This document shows, piece after piece, positions 49,842 to 59,379 of a stretch of 64,000 bases of DNA (position 1 is its first letter; each line of letters starts with the position of its first letter). The stretch covers positions 357,675-421,674 of the forward strand of contig JAHEMR010000005.1 in assembly GCA_024643545.1 (NCBI GenBank). Reading direction: 5' to 3'. A model generated the notes under the pieces. It saw only the letters and a list, made by a program, of their open reading frames with translations, searched no databases and was not told where the DNA came from. The position numbers and the translations under genes were made by a program. Source of the DNA: Crocinitomicaceae bacterium. GTDB lineage: Bacteria > Bacteroidota > Bacteroidia > Flavobacteriales_D > Crocinitomicaceae.

Positions 49842-50635
49842 ATGATCGTAGCCGTCTTGGCTACAAAAAATGGATTTGTTAAATTGGCTTTGTTATAAAC
49901 TAGCGGCTCACCCGTTTCTGCATGAACGACAGAACCTCCGAGCGCCTCTAAAATGGCTTGACCCGCAGCTATATCCCATTCCATGGTTGGTGCAAAGCGC
50001 GGATAAATATCAGCTGTCCCAAGGGCTAAATCAAAAAATTTCAAGGCGGAACCCATTTGGGTAAATGCGATTTCTGGAGAAAGGGCTTTAAGGGATTCGA
50101 TGATGTCAAGAACAGAACCCGAATGGTGACTGCGTGAACCGATCAAAACAATGGGATTGTTGTGTTTTTCAGGAGTCGAAAGTTTGTTCCAAGCCGTAAA
50201 ATCGTGTACATCTTCAAATGAAAAGAGGTAGACACCGGTTTCTTCGGATCCAATTATTATTTCACGTCGAACGGGTGAAGCAATGAGTCCAAAATGCGCT
50301 TTCCCTTCCTTAATTAAGGCGATATTCACGGCGAATTCCCCATTTTTTTTGATGAATTCTTTTGTTCCATCTAAGGGATCTACACACCAGCATTCCGTCC
50401 AATTGGAACGTTCTTCGAAGGACATTTTCTCCGTTTCTTCGCCTGTAATTGGGATGTTGAATGGACTTAAATGCTGACCAATAATATCCGATGAAGCTAG
50501 GTCGGCCTGAGTTAGGGGAGAACCATCAGATTTGATAATTTCTTCAAAATCGTTTTGATAAATCTGCATAATCGCTTCCGAGGCAGCGATGCTCGCATGA
50601 ATAGCGGCTATGTATTTTTCGTGAAAAGGATTCAA
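49838..50635 (-). CDS. cysQ: 3'(2'),5'-bisphosphate nucleotidase
   Basis: Hydrolyses PAP to AMP, protecting sulfate assimilation. 265 residues of the inositol monophosphatase superfamily: SPLTQADLASSDII, ITGEETEKM (metal Glu), CVDPLDGTKEFIKKNGEF (metal Asp pair) and EWDIAAGQAILEALGG (metal Asp). Overlaps scoB by four bases, ending the long minus-strand operon. Sulfate-assimilation genes are not in the window. Confidence 0.92.
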   Translation of the reverse strand: MNPFHEKYIAAIHASIAASEAIMQIYQNDFEEIIKSDGSPLTQADLASSDIIGQHLSPFNIPITGEETEKMSFEERSNWTECWCVDPLDGTKEFIKKNGEFAVNIALIKEGKAHFGLIASPVRREIIIGSEETGVYLFSFEDVHDFTAWNKLSTPEKHNNPIVLIGSRSHHSGSVLDIIESLKALSPEIAFTQMGSALKFFDLALGTADIYPRFAPTMEWDIAAGQAILEALGGSVVHAETGEPLVYNKANLTNPFFVAKTATII

Positions 50636-51291
50636 TCAAAGTGCATTTCAGGAACAACATCAGGAACCACAAGTTCACCTTCCGTTTTTGAAATAATTTC
50701 TTCGACACTAACGCCTGGTGCGCGTTCAATCAAGTGGAATTTACCATCCTTGATTTCCAATACCGCTAATTCAGTCACGACTTTTTTCACGCATCCAACC
50801 CCTGTTAACGGCAAGGTACATTCTTTGAGGATTTTAGATTCTCCTGCTTTATTGCTGTGCATCATCGCCACAATAATGTTTTCTGCAGATGCGACAAGGT
50901 CCATTGCGCCACCCATTCCTTTGACCATTTTCCCTGGGATTTTCCAGTTTGCGATATCACCATTTTGTGAAACTTCCATGGCACCAAGTACGGTTAATTG
51001 TACATGTTGACCACGAATCATCGCAAAAGAAGTCGCCGAATCAAAGAAAGAAGCTCCAGCAACCGTTGTAATCGTTTGCTTTCCAGCATTAATTAAGTCT
51101 GCATCTTCTTCTCCTTCGAAAGGGAAGGGACCCATGCCCAAAATACCATTTTCTGATTGAAATTCTACTTCAATTCCTTCTGGGATGTAATTGGCTACTA
51201 GAGTAGGAATTCCAATCCCTAAGTTCACATACCAGCCATTTTTTAATTCCTGAGCAATGCGTTGTGCGATGCCATTTTTGTCAAGTGCCAT
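50632..51291 (-). CDS. scoB: 3-oxoacid CoA-transferase subunit B
   Basis: Moves CoA between succinyl-CoA and acetoacetate. 219 residues: IAQRIAQELKNGWYVNLGIGIPT and the catalytic Glu in EFQSENGILGMGP, then KQTITTVAGASFFDSATSFAMIRG. Eleven bases follow from scoA. Standard length. With scoA it allows use or formation of ketone bodies, for example in leucine degradation. Confidence 0.95.
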   Translation of the reverse strand: MALDKNGIAQRIAQELKNGWYVNLGIGIPTLVANYIPEGIEVEFQSENGILGMGPFPFEGEEDADLINAGKQTITTVAGASFFDSATSFAMIRGQHVQLTVLGAMEVSQNGDIANWKIPGKMVKGMGGAMDLVASAENIIVAMMHSNKAGESKILKECTLPLTGVGCVKKVVTELAVLEIKDGKFHLIERAPGVSVEEIISKTEGELVVPDVVPEMHFD

Positions 51292-51301
51292 ATCGTATTG
51301 C

Positions 51302-52000
51302 TTAAGCGTTTTTTCTTACTGTTCGTTGTTCGATGCGTTTCTCAAATGCCGTACCTTTGAAAATGCGTTGAACGAAAATTCCAGGTGTATGAATTTGATT
51401 TGGGTCTAATGTCCCTGCAGGAACCAATTCTTCTACTTCTGCCACGGTGATTTTACCAGCCATCGCCATCATCGGATTAAAATTGCGCGCAGCTGCTTTG
51501 TAAATAAGGTTACCTTCTGTGTCCCCTTTCCAAGCTTTCACGATGGCAAAGTCTGCAGTCAAAGCACTTTCAAGTATGTGTGGTTTTCCATTAAACACGC
51601 GTACTTCTTTTCCTTCTGCTACTTCTGTTCCGTATCCCGCCGGTGTAAAAAATGCTGGAATTCCCGCTCCACCTGCTCGGCATCTTTCGGCTAAACTTCC
51701 TTGCGGAATTAGGTCTACTTCTAATTCACCGCTAAGCATCTGGCGTTCAAATTCATCGTTTTCTCCGACATATGAACTAATCATTTTTTTCACTTGCTTC
51801 GCTTGTAACATGAGCCCGATACCAAAATCATCAACACCAGCGTTATTGCTAATACATGTCAAGTTTTTCGTCCCCAACTTGACTAATTGTCCAATGGAAT
51901 TTTCAGGTATGCCACAAAGGCCAAATCCACCTAACATGAGTGTCATCCCATCTTGAATGCCAACTAACGCTTCTTCTACGTTTTTTACAACTTTGTTCAT
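51302..52000 (-). CDS. scoA: 3-oxoacid CoA-transferase subunit A
   Basis: 232 residues: [48 protein letters not shown] (in pieces) and [19 protein letters not shown]. The GGFGLCGIP loop is the family hallmark. Begins three bases after the PBP1A stop, so this metabolic pair is read from the cell-wall operon. Confidence 0.95.
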   Translation of the reverse strand: MNKVVKNVEEALVGIQDGMTLMLGGFGLCGIPENSIGQLVKLGTKNLTCISNNAGVDDFGIGLMLQAKQVKKMISSYVGENDEFERQMLSGELEVDLIPQGSLAERCRAGGAGIPAFFTPAGYGTEVAEGKEVRVFNGKPHILESALTADFAIVKAWKGDTEGNLIYKAAARNFNPMMAMAGKITVAEVEELVPAGTLDPNQIHTPGIFVQRIFKGTAFEKRIEQRTVRKNA

Positions 52001-52003
52001 AGT

Positions 52004-54502
52004 TTAAAATTCAAAAGGTACTTCAGACTCATCGACAGTTTCTGGTTGTGGTGCATCCACACAATCATATGCAGTGGCATCATAATCATCAGGAGGTAGA
52101 AAATCGCGGGTGGATAAACCAATTGGATCTTTGTAAACGCGCTGCATGTAATATCCATATATTGGTAAGGCCATGCGTGCTCCTTGTCCCCAATTCATGC
52201 TTTGAAAGCGTACAGCTCGATCTTCTGCACCAACCCAAACACCAGTTACTAGTCCTGGAGTGATTCCAATGAACCATCCATCGGAGTTATTTTGAGTCGT
52301 TCCTGTTTTTCCTGCTGTAGGTGCGGTGATTCCACCCCAACTTCTTCCACTACGTAAACTTGCACCCGTTCCACTTTGAATAACGCCTTTCATCATTTTT
52401 AAAATTTCGTAGGCCACAGTGGAATTTAATGCTTGTTCACGGTATTCTGTGGCACTGTAAATTACTTTTCCATTTCGGTCAGTAATACGTTCAATGGTCG
52501 TTGGACGAACATAGATTCCATTATTTGGGAAGATACATTGTGCGGCAACCAATTGATATAAAGAAAGGTCCATACTTCCTAAACACATGGATGGAACGAC
52601 ATCGTTTTTATTTAATTCGATTTCAGTTTTCTTCAGTAATTTTTCAATTTGAAATGGACCACCACTTTTTTGAACTGGATTGAATGCTCCCATTCTCGCC
52701 ATAACAGCAACTGTTGTAGGGTTGGATGATTGTGCCAATCCATCTTTTACAGATCCTGCAGGTGTGCCTTGAGGACAATACTGTCCAACTACTTTGTTTT
52801 GGTCATTGACTAAATCTACGCAATATTCACCAGGTGAAAATGTGGTACATGGATTGACTACTTTCATGGATAATGCAGCAGCGTACACGAATGGTTTGAT
52901 GGTAGATCCGACTTGACGTTTACCTTGGCGCACGTGATCATAACCGAAGTGCTTGAAATTCACACCACCCACCCATGCTCTTACGAAACCGGAGGAAGGA
53001 TCGATGGAGATTAGTCCAGCGTGTAAAAATGCTTTGTAATAACGAATGGAATCATTCGGTGTCATCGTTGTATCGCGTTCACCTTTCCAAGAGAATACCG
53101 TCATCATTGTTGGTGTATCGAAACTTTTTCGAATTTCTTCATCTGAATATCCCGCCAGGGTCATATTTTGAAAACGTCCCGATGAAGTTTGCGCTGACTC
53201 CATGATTTGGTTGACCATTTTTGGTTCAATGGAATTCGCGAAGGGATAATTTTTCAATCGACGGTTATTGAGATCGAATTGTGGTTGTAAATCCTCTTTT
53301 AGGTGACGTTCGACTGCATACTCTGCATGTCTTTGTAACGATGGGTTCAAGGTGGTATAGATTTTTAACCCATCATTATAAATGTCGAATGGTTCTCCTT
53401 CTTCATTCAGGTATTTATAGGTTCCGTCGCTATTTTTTGTTTGAAGAATTTGTGTAACTTCTTTACGCAAGGACTCACGGAAATATGGAGCCATTCCTTC
53501 TTTGTGATCCAGAGACTTGTAGTTAATTATTATAGGAAGATCTTTTAAGCGGTCGTATTCTTCTTGTGTAATTTTATTTTTAATCCCTTCATTTTCAGAT
53601 TTGCTATTTTTCAGCCATTGAAATAAAACTTGATTTCTTCTGGAATGAGCTCTCAAGGAATCCTCTGCGCGAAGTTCAGCCATTTGCGCAGCTGTAACTT
53701 GTTCAGGGGAAATCCCGGCGCGAACAGCAGCCTTGTTTCGGTAGTTTTTTATTTTGAATTTGTACGGATTGAATAAATCTGGATTTTTACACATTCCAAC
53801 AAGAACTGCAGCTTCAATTTTCGAAAGCTCTTTTGGACGCTTATTGAAATAAACACGTGAAGCGTTCTCAATTCCAACGGCATTGTAAAGGAAGTCGAAT
53901 TGATTTAAATACATTGTAATAATTTCTTCCTTAGTAAAGCGTTCTTCTAATCGCTTCGCAATGATGTTTTCCCTTGCTTTTTCATTTAAGCGGCGAAATT
54001 TCCCGAAAATACCACCTGTTGGAAGGTCGAAACTTTCCCCATTGTTGCGCGCTTGCTCTGCCAATTGGCGTTGCCTTAATGTGTAGATTAATTTTGCTAA
54101 CTGCTGGGTAATGGTAGACGCCCCACCTTTTCTTCCTAAACTAGCAAATGATCGAACGAGTCCTTTAAAGTCGACTCCGGAATGGCTGTAAAAGCGTTCA
54201 TCCTCCGTTGAAATCAATGCGTCAAAGACATAAGGGGAGATTTCACGGTATTTTACACTTGTGCGATTAACGGACCAAAATCTTCCAATTACGGTATCCT
54301 CTTTCACACTTTTCTTGGCGATAATTAAGGACGCTTGTAATTCCGGCGGATTATCCAAACTTACCACGGACGGTAAGGAGTCCTCCGATTGCAATAGTAA
54401 TAATCCAGTAACAAGAATAAAAGGGATTAATGAGATACCCCAAAAAATTTTAGTGTACTTTTTAGATTCTTCTTCGGTCATTTTTACTTCCTTGTTTTTC
54501 AT
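52004..54502 (-). CDS. mrcA: Class A penicillin-binding protein (bifunctional peptidoglycan synthase, PBP1A type)
   Basis: 832 residues. One N-terminal transmembrane helix (~20-40); GT51 glycosyltransferase domain with ISTEDERFYSHSGVDFKGL (catalytic Glu), GASTITQQLAK and RKAFEM-equivalent region; transpeptidase domain with the nucleophile in QVGSTIKPFVY (SxxK), SSNPTT (SxN) and GKTGTTQNNSDGWFIG (KTG). The C-terminus is acidic (QPETVDESEVPFEF). Nineteen bases after rodA, so it belongs to the elongasome operon. Confidence 0.94.
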   Translation of the reverse strand: MKNKEVKMTEEESKKYTKIFWGISLIPFILVTGLLLLQSEDSLPSVVSLDNPPELQASLIIAKKSVKEDTVIGRFWSVNRTSVKYREISPYVFDALISTEDERFYSHSGVDFKGLVRSFASLGRKGGASTITQQLAKLIYTLRQRQLAEQARNNGESFDLPTGGIFGKFRRLNEKARENIIAKRLEERFTKEEIITMYLNQFDFLYNAVGIENASRVYFNKRPKELSKIEAAVLVGMCKNPDLFNPYKFKIKNYRNKAAVRAGISPEQVTAAQMAELRAEDSLRAHSRRNQVLFQWLKNSKSENEGIKNKITQEEYDRLKDLPIIINYKSLDHKEGMAPYFRESLRKEVTQILQTKNSDGTYKYLNEEGEPFDIYNDGLKIYTTLNPSLQRHAEYAVERHLKEDLQPQFDLNNRRLKNYPFANSIEPKMVNQIMESAQTSSGRFQNMTLAGYSDEEIRKSFDTPTMMTVFSWKGERDTTMTPNDSIRYYKAFLHAGLISIDPSSGFVRAWVGGVNFKHFGYDHVRQGKRQVGSTIKPFVYAAALSMKVVNPCTTFSPGEYCVDLVNDQNKVVGQYCPQGTPAGSVKDGLAQSSNPTTVAVMARMGAFNPVQKSGGPFQIEKLLKKTEIELNKNDVVPSMCLGSMDLSLYQLVAAQCIFPNNGIYVRPTTIERITDRNGKVIYSATEYREQALNSTVAYEILKMMKGVIQSGTGASLRSGRSWGGITAPTAGKTGTTQNNSDGWFIGITPGLVTGVWVGAEDRAVRFQSMNWGQGARMALPIYGYYMQRVYKDPIGLSTRDFLPPDDYDATAYDCVDAPQPETVDESEVPFEF

Positions 54503-54521
54503 TATTCTAAATTAACGACAA

Positions 54522-55916
54522 TTATCTTAAAACATCTTTTCGTTGACTATCTAATTTTAATAGGATAAACATCATCATACAAAAGGACATCATGGATGAT
54601 CCACCGTAACTAAAGAATGGCAATGGAATTCCGATAACGGGTGCAAAACCAATGTTCATTCCGATGTTAATAGCGAAGTGATAAAACAGGATCATGCCAA
54701 CGCAATAGGCGTAAACCCGGTTGAAGATCGACCGCTGTCTTTCAGCAATAAGTATAATGCGAATCAGCATGAACAAGTAAAGTCCGAACAGGAAAATGAT
54801 TCCAACAAATCCCCATTCTTCGGCAAACGGACAGAAAATGAAATCGGTTTCACTCTCTGGAACGTGGTTGCTTTCTACACTTGACACAGAAGCTTTGTTA
54901 TACCCTTTTCCAAGTAAACCGCCTGAGCCAACTGCTGCCATTGCTCTATTACGATTGTAATCTTTTCCATTTGGATCTTCTCGTAAGCCTAAAAACAATT
55001 CAATGCGGTCCTTTTGGTGGGTAGCAAGGCTATTAAATCCATTATCGACAATGAAAGATAAACTACTCGTCAAAACAAAACCAAGTACAATAATGACAGT
55101 TCCTCTGGTCCGTTCTCTTTTCGCCGAAAAACGTTGTAGAAATAATACCGCTAAAATGGAGAAAATCAAAAGAGTAGAAATCACTCCAATGGATCCAGAA
55201 ACAGGGAATGGTAAAAAGAAAAAGTCTAATTGTACGGAGTTCAATAATAGGGTTATGACGCTAATAAAAATCATCACAAAGAGGATCGGAATAAAGTGAC
55301 TACCCACCCAAGTTTCTTTGAATCGAACACCCGGAATACTGTTTACAAAACTCAATATGATGGGGTCAAACGTCAGTCCTTCGCGGTACATAACGAATAA
55401 AAAAGAGGTGAAAACGACAAACGTTCCTGCATCGGGTTGTAATAAGATAAGCACCATTGGCACCAATAATATCGCACTTGCGGTCATTACACTACTGATG
55501 TTTTGTTGCTTCACACTAATCCCACTGATGTACTTCGCCAGCAAAAGAGCGGTCGAAATTTTAGCGAATTCGGCAGGTTGTATACCCATGGTTCCTATTC
55601 CGATCCATGCACGCGCTCCGTGCACTGCCGGCATGAACAATACAATGACCAGTAGCAATAAGGTGAATCCATATATGGGAAAGGCAAATCGCCTATATAT
55701 ATCGGAATCAATTAAAAAAACAATGATTCCCAGGAACAAAGAAACGACGATCCAAATTAATTGTTTTCCATACATCATGGAAACATCATAAATAGCAGGA
55801 TGCAAGTCATCGAAAGCAACGGAATATAGCGTAGCCATTCCCGTTATTAACATCAACATAAATGTGATAAATAACGGCCAGTCTAGGTGTTCAACTAAAC
55901 TTTCTTCCTTTCTCAT
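54522..55916 (-). CDS. rodA: Rod-shape peptidoglycan glycosyltransferase RodA
   Basis: SEDS glycosyltransferase for lateral wall growth. 464 residues with about ten helices. SEDS motifs: GARAWIGIGTMGIQPAEFAKI, LLLQPDAGT, the catalytic-region HVPESETDFIFCPFAEEWGF and IPLPFFSYGGSSMMSF near the end. There is an extended central loop (~190-275) with additional hydrophobic segments, which is longer than in E. coli and common in this phylum. Overlaps mrdA by four bases. Confidence 0.94.
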   Translation of the reverse strand: MRKEESLVEHLDWPLFITFMLMLITGMATLYSVAFDDLHPAIYDVSMMYGKQLIWIVVSLFLGIIVFLIDSDIYRRFAFPIYGFTLLLLVIVLFMPAVHGARAWIGIGTMGIQPAEFAKISTALLLAKYISGISVKQQNISSVMTASAILLVPMVLILLQPDAGTFVVFTSFLFVMYREGLTFDPIILSFVNSIPGVRFKETWVGSHFIPILFVMIFISVITLLLNSVQLDFFFLPFPVSGSIGVISTLLIFSILAVLFLQRFSAKRERTRGTVIIVLGFVLTSSLSFIVDNGFNSLATHQKDRIELFLGLREDPNGKDYNRNRAMAAVGSGGLLGKGYNKASVSSVESNHVPESETDFIFCPFAEEWGFVGIIFLFGLYLFMLIRIILIAERQRSIFNRVYAYCVGMILFYHFAINIGMNIGFAPVIGIPLPFFSYGGSSMMSFCMMMFILLKLDSQRKDVLR

Positions 55917-57784
55917 TCTCCCGGGCTTGAAATGTAGGCTAATTTGGCATCAATAATGCGCTTCTCTTTGTCCTTGTCTGATACTTTGCGCTTAATGTAT
56001 TTTTCAATCATTAAACTGGCAATAGGCGCGGCCCATGTTCCACCAAAACCAGCATTTTCCACAAATACAGCAATCGCAATCTTTGGATTATTCATAGGTG
56101 CAAAAGCAATAAATACAGAGTGATCCTCCCCATGTGGATTTTGAACAGTACCGGTTTTACCACAAATCAAAATATCGTTTAATCGCGCCATACTTGCTGT
56201 ACCACCGTTTTCATTTACAACTCTACGCATCCCTTCAATTACGGGAGGGAAGTAGCGGGAGTTTACCATTGTACGTTTTTTTGTTCGGTAAAGCGCAAGT
56301 GGTCCTTTTCGTCCAATGGACTTCACAAAGTGAGGAACATAGTACCAACCTTTATTTGCGATAATGGCAGCAATGTTTGCCATGTGCAGCGGAGTCAATT
56401 TCACCTCCCCTTGTCCAATTGAAATAGAACGTATCGTAGAAAATGCCCATTGATGGTGTCCATACCACTTGTCGTAATACTTTGCATCTGGAATTAATCC
56501 GGGACGTTGACCTGATATGTCTGTATCAAGTGTTTTACCCAATCCAAAACTGTTCATGTAACGATGCCATTTGTTCAGCCCATATTCAGCATCCGCAAAT
56601 GTTCCTTTTTTCTTTCCTTGTTGAATAATGCGACGAACGACTGCGTAATAATAAGGATTACAAGAATACTGAACTGCTTCAGCTACGTTACGAGCGGATG
56701 GGTGATTGTGACAGCCAACCATGCTTTTATCGCAGGGAAACCCAGAATTCTCGGTAATTACCTCTTCTTGCATCCCAATTAATGATTGCACCAATTTGAA
56801 AATGGACCCCGGCGGATATTCTGCTTGCAATGGTCGAGGAAACAAAGGCATATTTTTATTCAAGGCAAGTTTTGGATAGTTTTCGCTAATGTTTCTTTTT
56901 CCCACCAACATATTTGGATCATAGGAAGGTGCAGATACCATGGCTAAAATTTCACCCGTAGAAGGCTCAATCGCCACAATGCACCCCTTTTTGTTTTTCA
57001 TTAATTTCTCACCGTAGGACTGAATGATCATGTCCATTCCCAGTTTAAGTGGTTCTGCTTGGCGTGCAGTTGTATCATACTTCCCATCTGCGAATGGTTC
57101 AATGGCATTATTCAATGCAGAGGTCACAATGTATTTGATTCCTTTTCTTCCTCTTAATTCACGCTCATAGAATTTTTCGATTCCTGAACGACCAATGTTA
57201 TCACCCGGTCTATAAAAGCGGTCCGCATCGACTTCTTCTCGATTTACTTCAGAAAGATAGCCCATGATATTTGCGCCGCTTTTAAACGGATAATTTCGCA
57301 TACTTGTGACCTTTTCATAAAATCCCGGAAAGTTTTCTAGGTGAGGAGCAATACTGGAAATCTCTTCCAGTGTCAATTCCTTCAAGAAAGGGTATTTCCG
57401 AATTTTCTGGTAGTTTGAGGTCCGTTTTCCTGTAATTTTATTGTAGTATGTCCCTTCTCCTTTTACAATTTCTTTAAAGCGATTACGTACATCTTCGACG
57501 GTCCAACCAATTAATTTTGCGAAAGCAGCAGTGTCTAGGTTTTTAATTTCATCTTCAACCATCATCAGATTGAAATAAGTTCGATTCGAGACGATTTTCA
57601 TGCCATTTCGATCGAATACAACTCCCCGTGGCGGCGTGATTTCAATTCGTTTTTCTGCTACTTCATGTGCGCGAAGCGTCCAGGTATCATCGACTACCTG
57701 CATATAAAACAAACGGAATGTATACAAGAAACCCACCAAAATGATGAATGACAAGATTACATAACGCCTGATATCGAAATTCAT
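55913..57784 (-). CDS. mrdA: Penicillin-binding protein 2 (elongasome transpeptidase)
   Basis: 623 residues. N-terminal helix (~9-28), pedestal domain with RGVVFDRNGMKIVSNRTYF, then transpeptidase: nucleophile in YPPGSIFKLVQSL (SxxK motif SIFK), YSCNPYYY (SxN equivalent) and CGKTGTVQNPHGEDHSVF (KTG). Partner of RodA. Overlaps mreD (4 bases) and rodA (4 bases). Confidence 0.95.
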   Translation of the reverse strand: MNFDIRRYVILSFIILVGFLYTFRLFYMQVVDDTWTLRAHEVAEKRIEITPPRGVVFDRNGMKIVSNRTYFNLMMVEDEIKNLDTAAFAKLIGWTVEDVRNRFKEIVKGEGTYYNKITGKRTSNYQKIRKYPFLKELTLEEISSIAPHLENFPGFYEKVTSMRNYPFKSGANIMGYLSEVNREEVDADRFYRPGDNIGRSGIEKFYERELRGRKGIKYIVTSALNNAIEPFADGKYDTTARQAEPLKLGMDMIIQSYGEKLMKNKKGCIVAIEPSTGEILAMVSAPSYDPNMLVGKRNISENYPKLALNKNMPLFPRPLQAEYPPGSIFKLVQSLIGMQEEVITENSGFPCDKSMVGCHNHPSARNVAEAVQYSCNPYYYAVVRRIIQQGKKKGTFADAEYGLNKWHRYMNSFGLGKTLDTDISGQRPGLIPDAKYYDKWYGHHQWAFSTIRSISIGQGEVKLTPLHMANIAAIIANKGWYYVPHFVKSIGRKGPLALYRTKKRTMVNSRYFPPVIEGMRRVVNENGGTASMARLNDILICGKTGTVQNPHGEDHSVFIAFAPMNNPKIAIAVFVENAGFGGTWAAPIASLMIEKYIKRKVSDKDKEKRIIDAKLAYISSPGE

Positions 57785-58296
57785 TTTGTCTTGGATTTTT
57801 TAATCAAGAAACTTTGTAGCAATAAACAAATTAAGAAGGAAGGTACAGCGCTAAAGATTGTTTTTTGAAGGATAAAAAACAATTGGTTAAACTGGAATAT
57901 TTCAATAAGGAAAAACCAAAGATGGTGGGTAAGAAGTAAAATTCCAAACACAAACGTAAACCAACGATTTCCCATATCGAACACATTCGGTTCTTTTAGT
58001 GGGTCATACCCTTCACGTGGACCATAGAACTTAAATACAATTGGACGAAAGTACGCCATCATTACCAGTGAAGAAGCGTGAAGTCCGTAGGTATTTGAAA
58101 AAATATCGATAATAATCCCCATCAAAAAGGCCAATCCCATTAAAGAAATCACACCCATTTCGAAAGGAAGTAACATGATAAAAAGCGGGTGAATCATTAA
58201 ATGGAAACCGTAACCAATTTCCAATTGATTGAAAATCAAGGTTTGCAGTAGAACAAACACAAAGAATCGAATGATATTTTTAGTCAGGTTATTCAT
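57781..58296 (-). CDS. mreD: Rod shape-determining protein MreD
   Basis: 171 residues, five predicted helices, no strongly conserved motif. LEIGYGFHLMIHPLFIMLLPFEM and LMGLAFLMGIIIDIFSNTYGLHASSLV fit Bacteroidota MreD. Identity rests on size, membrane pattern and position between mreC and mrdA, with four-base overlaps on both sides. Confidence 0.85.
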   Translation of the reverse strand: MNNLTKNIIRFFVFVLLQTLIFNQLEIGYGFHLMIHPLFIMLLPFEMGVISLMGLAFLMGIIIDIFSNTYGLHASSLVMMAYFRPIVFKFYGPREGYDPLKEPNVFDMGNRWFTFVFGILLLTHHLWFFLIEIFQFNQLFFILQKTIFSAVPSFLICLLLQSFLIKKSKTK

Positions 58297-59144
58297 CTCA
58301 GTAAATCTTCTTCTTCGTCTGGTGGAATTTGACCCTCCAATTCATGTTGCTCTTCAATCAGTACATTTTTCACGACGTAAACACGTTGCAACGTTCGGTA
58401 ATCTTCGGAATAACGAACAACAACATTCCAGAGAGGTTCCCCTTCAATGGATTCAATGCGCTCCACTTTTCCTACAGGAATTCCTTTCGGAAAAATACCG
58501 GATCCACCACGTGTAACGACACGCGACCATTTCTTTATGCGCAAGTCATTGGAAATACCATCAATTGAACCGCGTCTTGGATCGTGCCCGTCCCATTTCA
58601 ATATTCCTGCAAGGTGAATTGGTTCAATGATGACATCGATATTAATGTCCTTTGTTAAAACTGATTTAACCACACAATAATGTTCGCTGACATTGTGTAC
58701 GATTCCAACCACTCCTTTGTCCGAAAAGACCCCCATATTCGGCTGAACACCTTGTTTGCTTCCGATATTTAGAGTGAAATAGTTATTTCTTCGCGTTACA
58801 GACGAATTAATCACCATTCCAGGAATGTAGGTATATTGTTGCTGAAAAACGGTGTCTTGAATCTTTACTTTTTGAGCACTTAACTTATACATGAACTCTG
58901 GAAGTCGCTCGCGTAATCGAATGTTTTCACGCTGTAACGCATAATTGTTTTTGCTTAAATCAAAATGCTTGGTAACGTCATTTTCCCATGTGAGAATTTT
59001 TGCCGTTACGTTCGACGCCGTTGTTAAATATTGACTTCTTGGAAAACTCAAAAACTGAACATAAAGCACAAGTGAAATCACTTGCAATGATGCAAAGATT
59101 AAAAAGATTTGAAATCGACGTAAAAAGGCAATTAAGTTGCGCAT
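58293..59144 (-). CDS. mreC: Rod shape-determining protein MreC
   Basis: 283 residues. Short cytoplasmic N-terminus, one helix (~12-30), a coiled coil (~55-90) and the periplasmic beta domain with YIPGMVINSSVTRRNNYFTLN, SKQGVQPNMGVFSDKGVVGIVHNVSEHY and VVTRGGSGIFPKGIPVGKVE. Links the wall enzymes to the cytoplasmic scaffold. First gene of the operon; mreB, its usual upstream neighbour, is not in the window. Promoter five bases before the ATG. Confidence 0.92.
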   Translation of the reverse strand: MRNLIAFLRRFQIFLIFASLQVISLVLYVQFLSFPRSQYLTTASNVTAKILTWENDVTKHFDLSKNNYALQRENIRLRERLPEFMYKLSAQKVKIQDTVFQQQYTYIPGMVINSSVTRRNNYFTLNIGSKQGVQPNMGVFSDKGVVGIVHNVSEHYCVVKSVLTKDINIDVIIEPIHLAGILKWDGHDPRRGSIDGISNDLRIKKWSRVVTRGGSGIFPKGIPVGKVERIESIEGEPLWNVVVRYSEDYRTLQRVYVVKNVLIEEQHELEGQIPPDEEEDLLR

Positions 59145-59149
59145 AAAAA

Positions 59150-59157
59150 CAAAGGTA
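59150..59157 (-). promoter_or_regulatory. -7 promoter element of the mreC operon
   Basis: The minus strand reads TACCTTTG followed by TTTTT and ATG 59144. Confidence 0.5.
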
Positions 59158-59334
59158 ATGAATGCGATTTAGAACGTTTCAATCTAAACTTGATTGATAT
59201 TAACAAAATGAGGTAATTTATTAATAGTGGAGGATTTTGAATAGCTTAGTTCATTTTTTTTGGCAAAAAATAAAGATGAAATTTTGGTCAAGGTGCGCTT
59301 TTGAGGAGGCACATAGAAACACTAAACATTGTTC

Positions 59335-59342
59335 TATATTTG
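59335..59342 (+). promoter_or_regulatory. -7 promoter element of the GH18 gene
   Basis: TATATTTG, giving a leader of about 30 bases. GGAG at 59371-59374, nine bases before ATG 59380, resembles a true Shine-Dalgarno sequence, which is unusual in this window. Confidence 0.45.
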
Positions 59343-59379
59343 TAAAATCATCGAACTTAAGCATAATAAAGGAGCAAAA

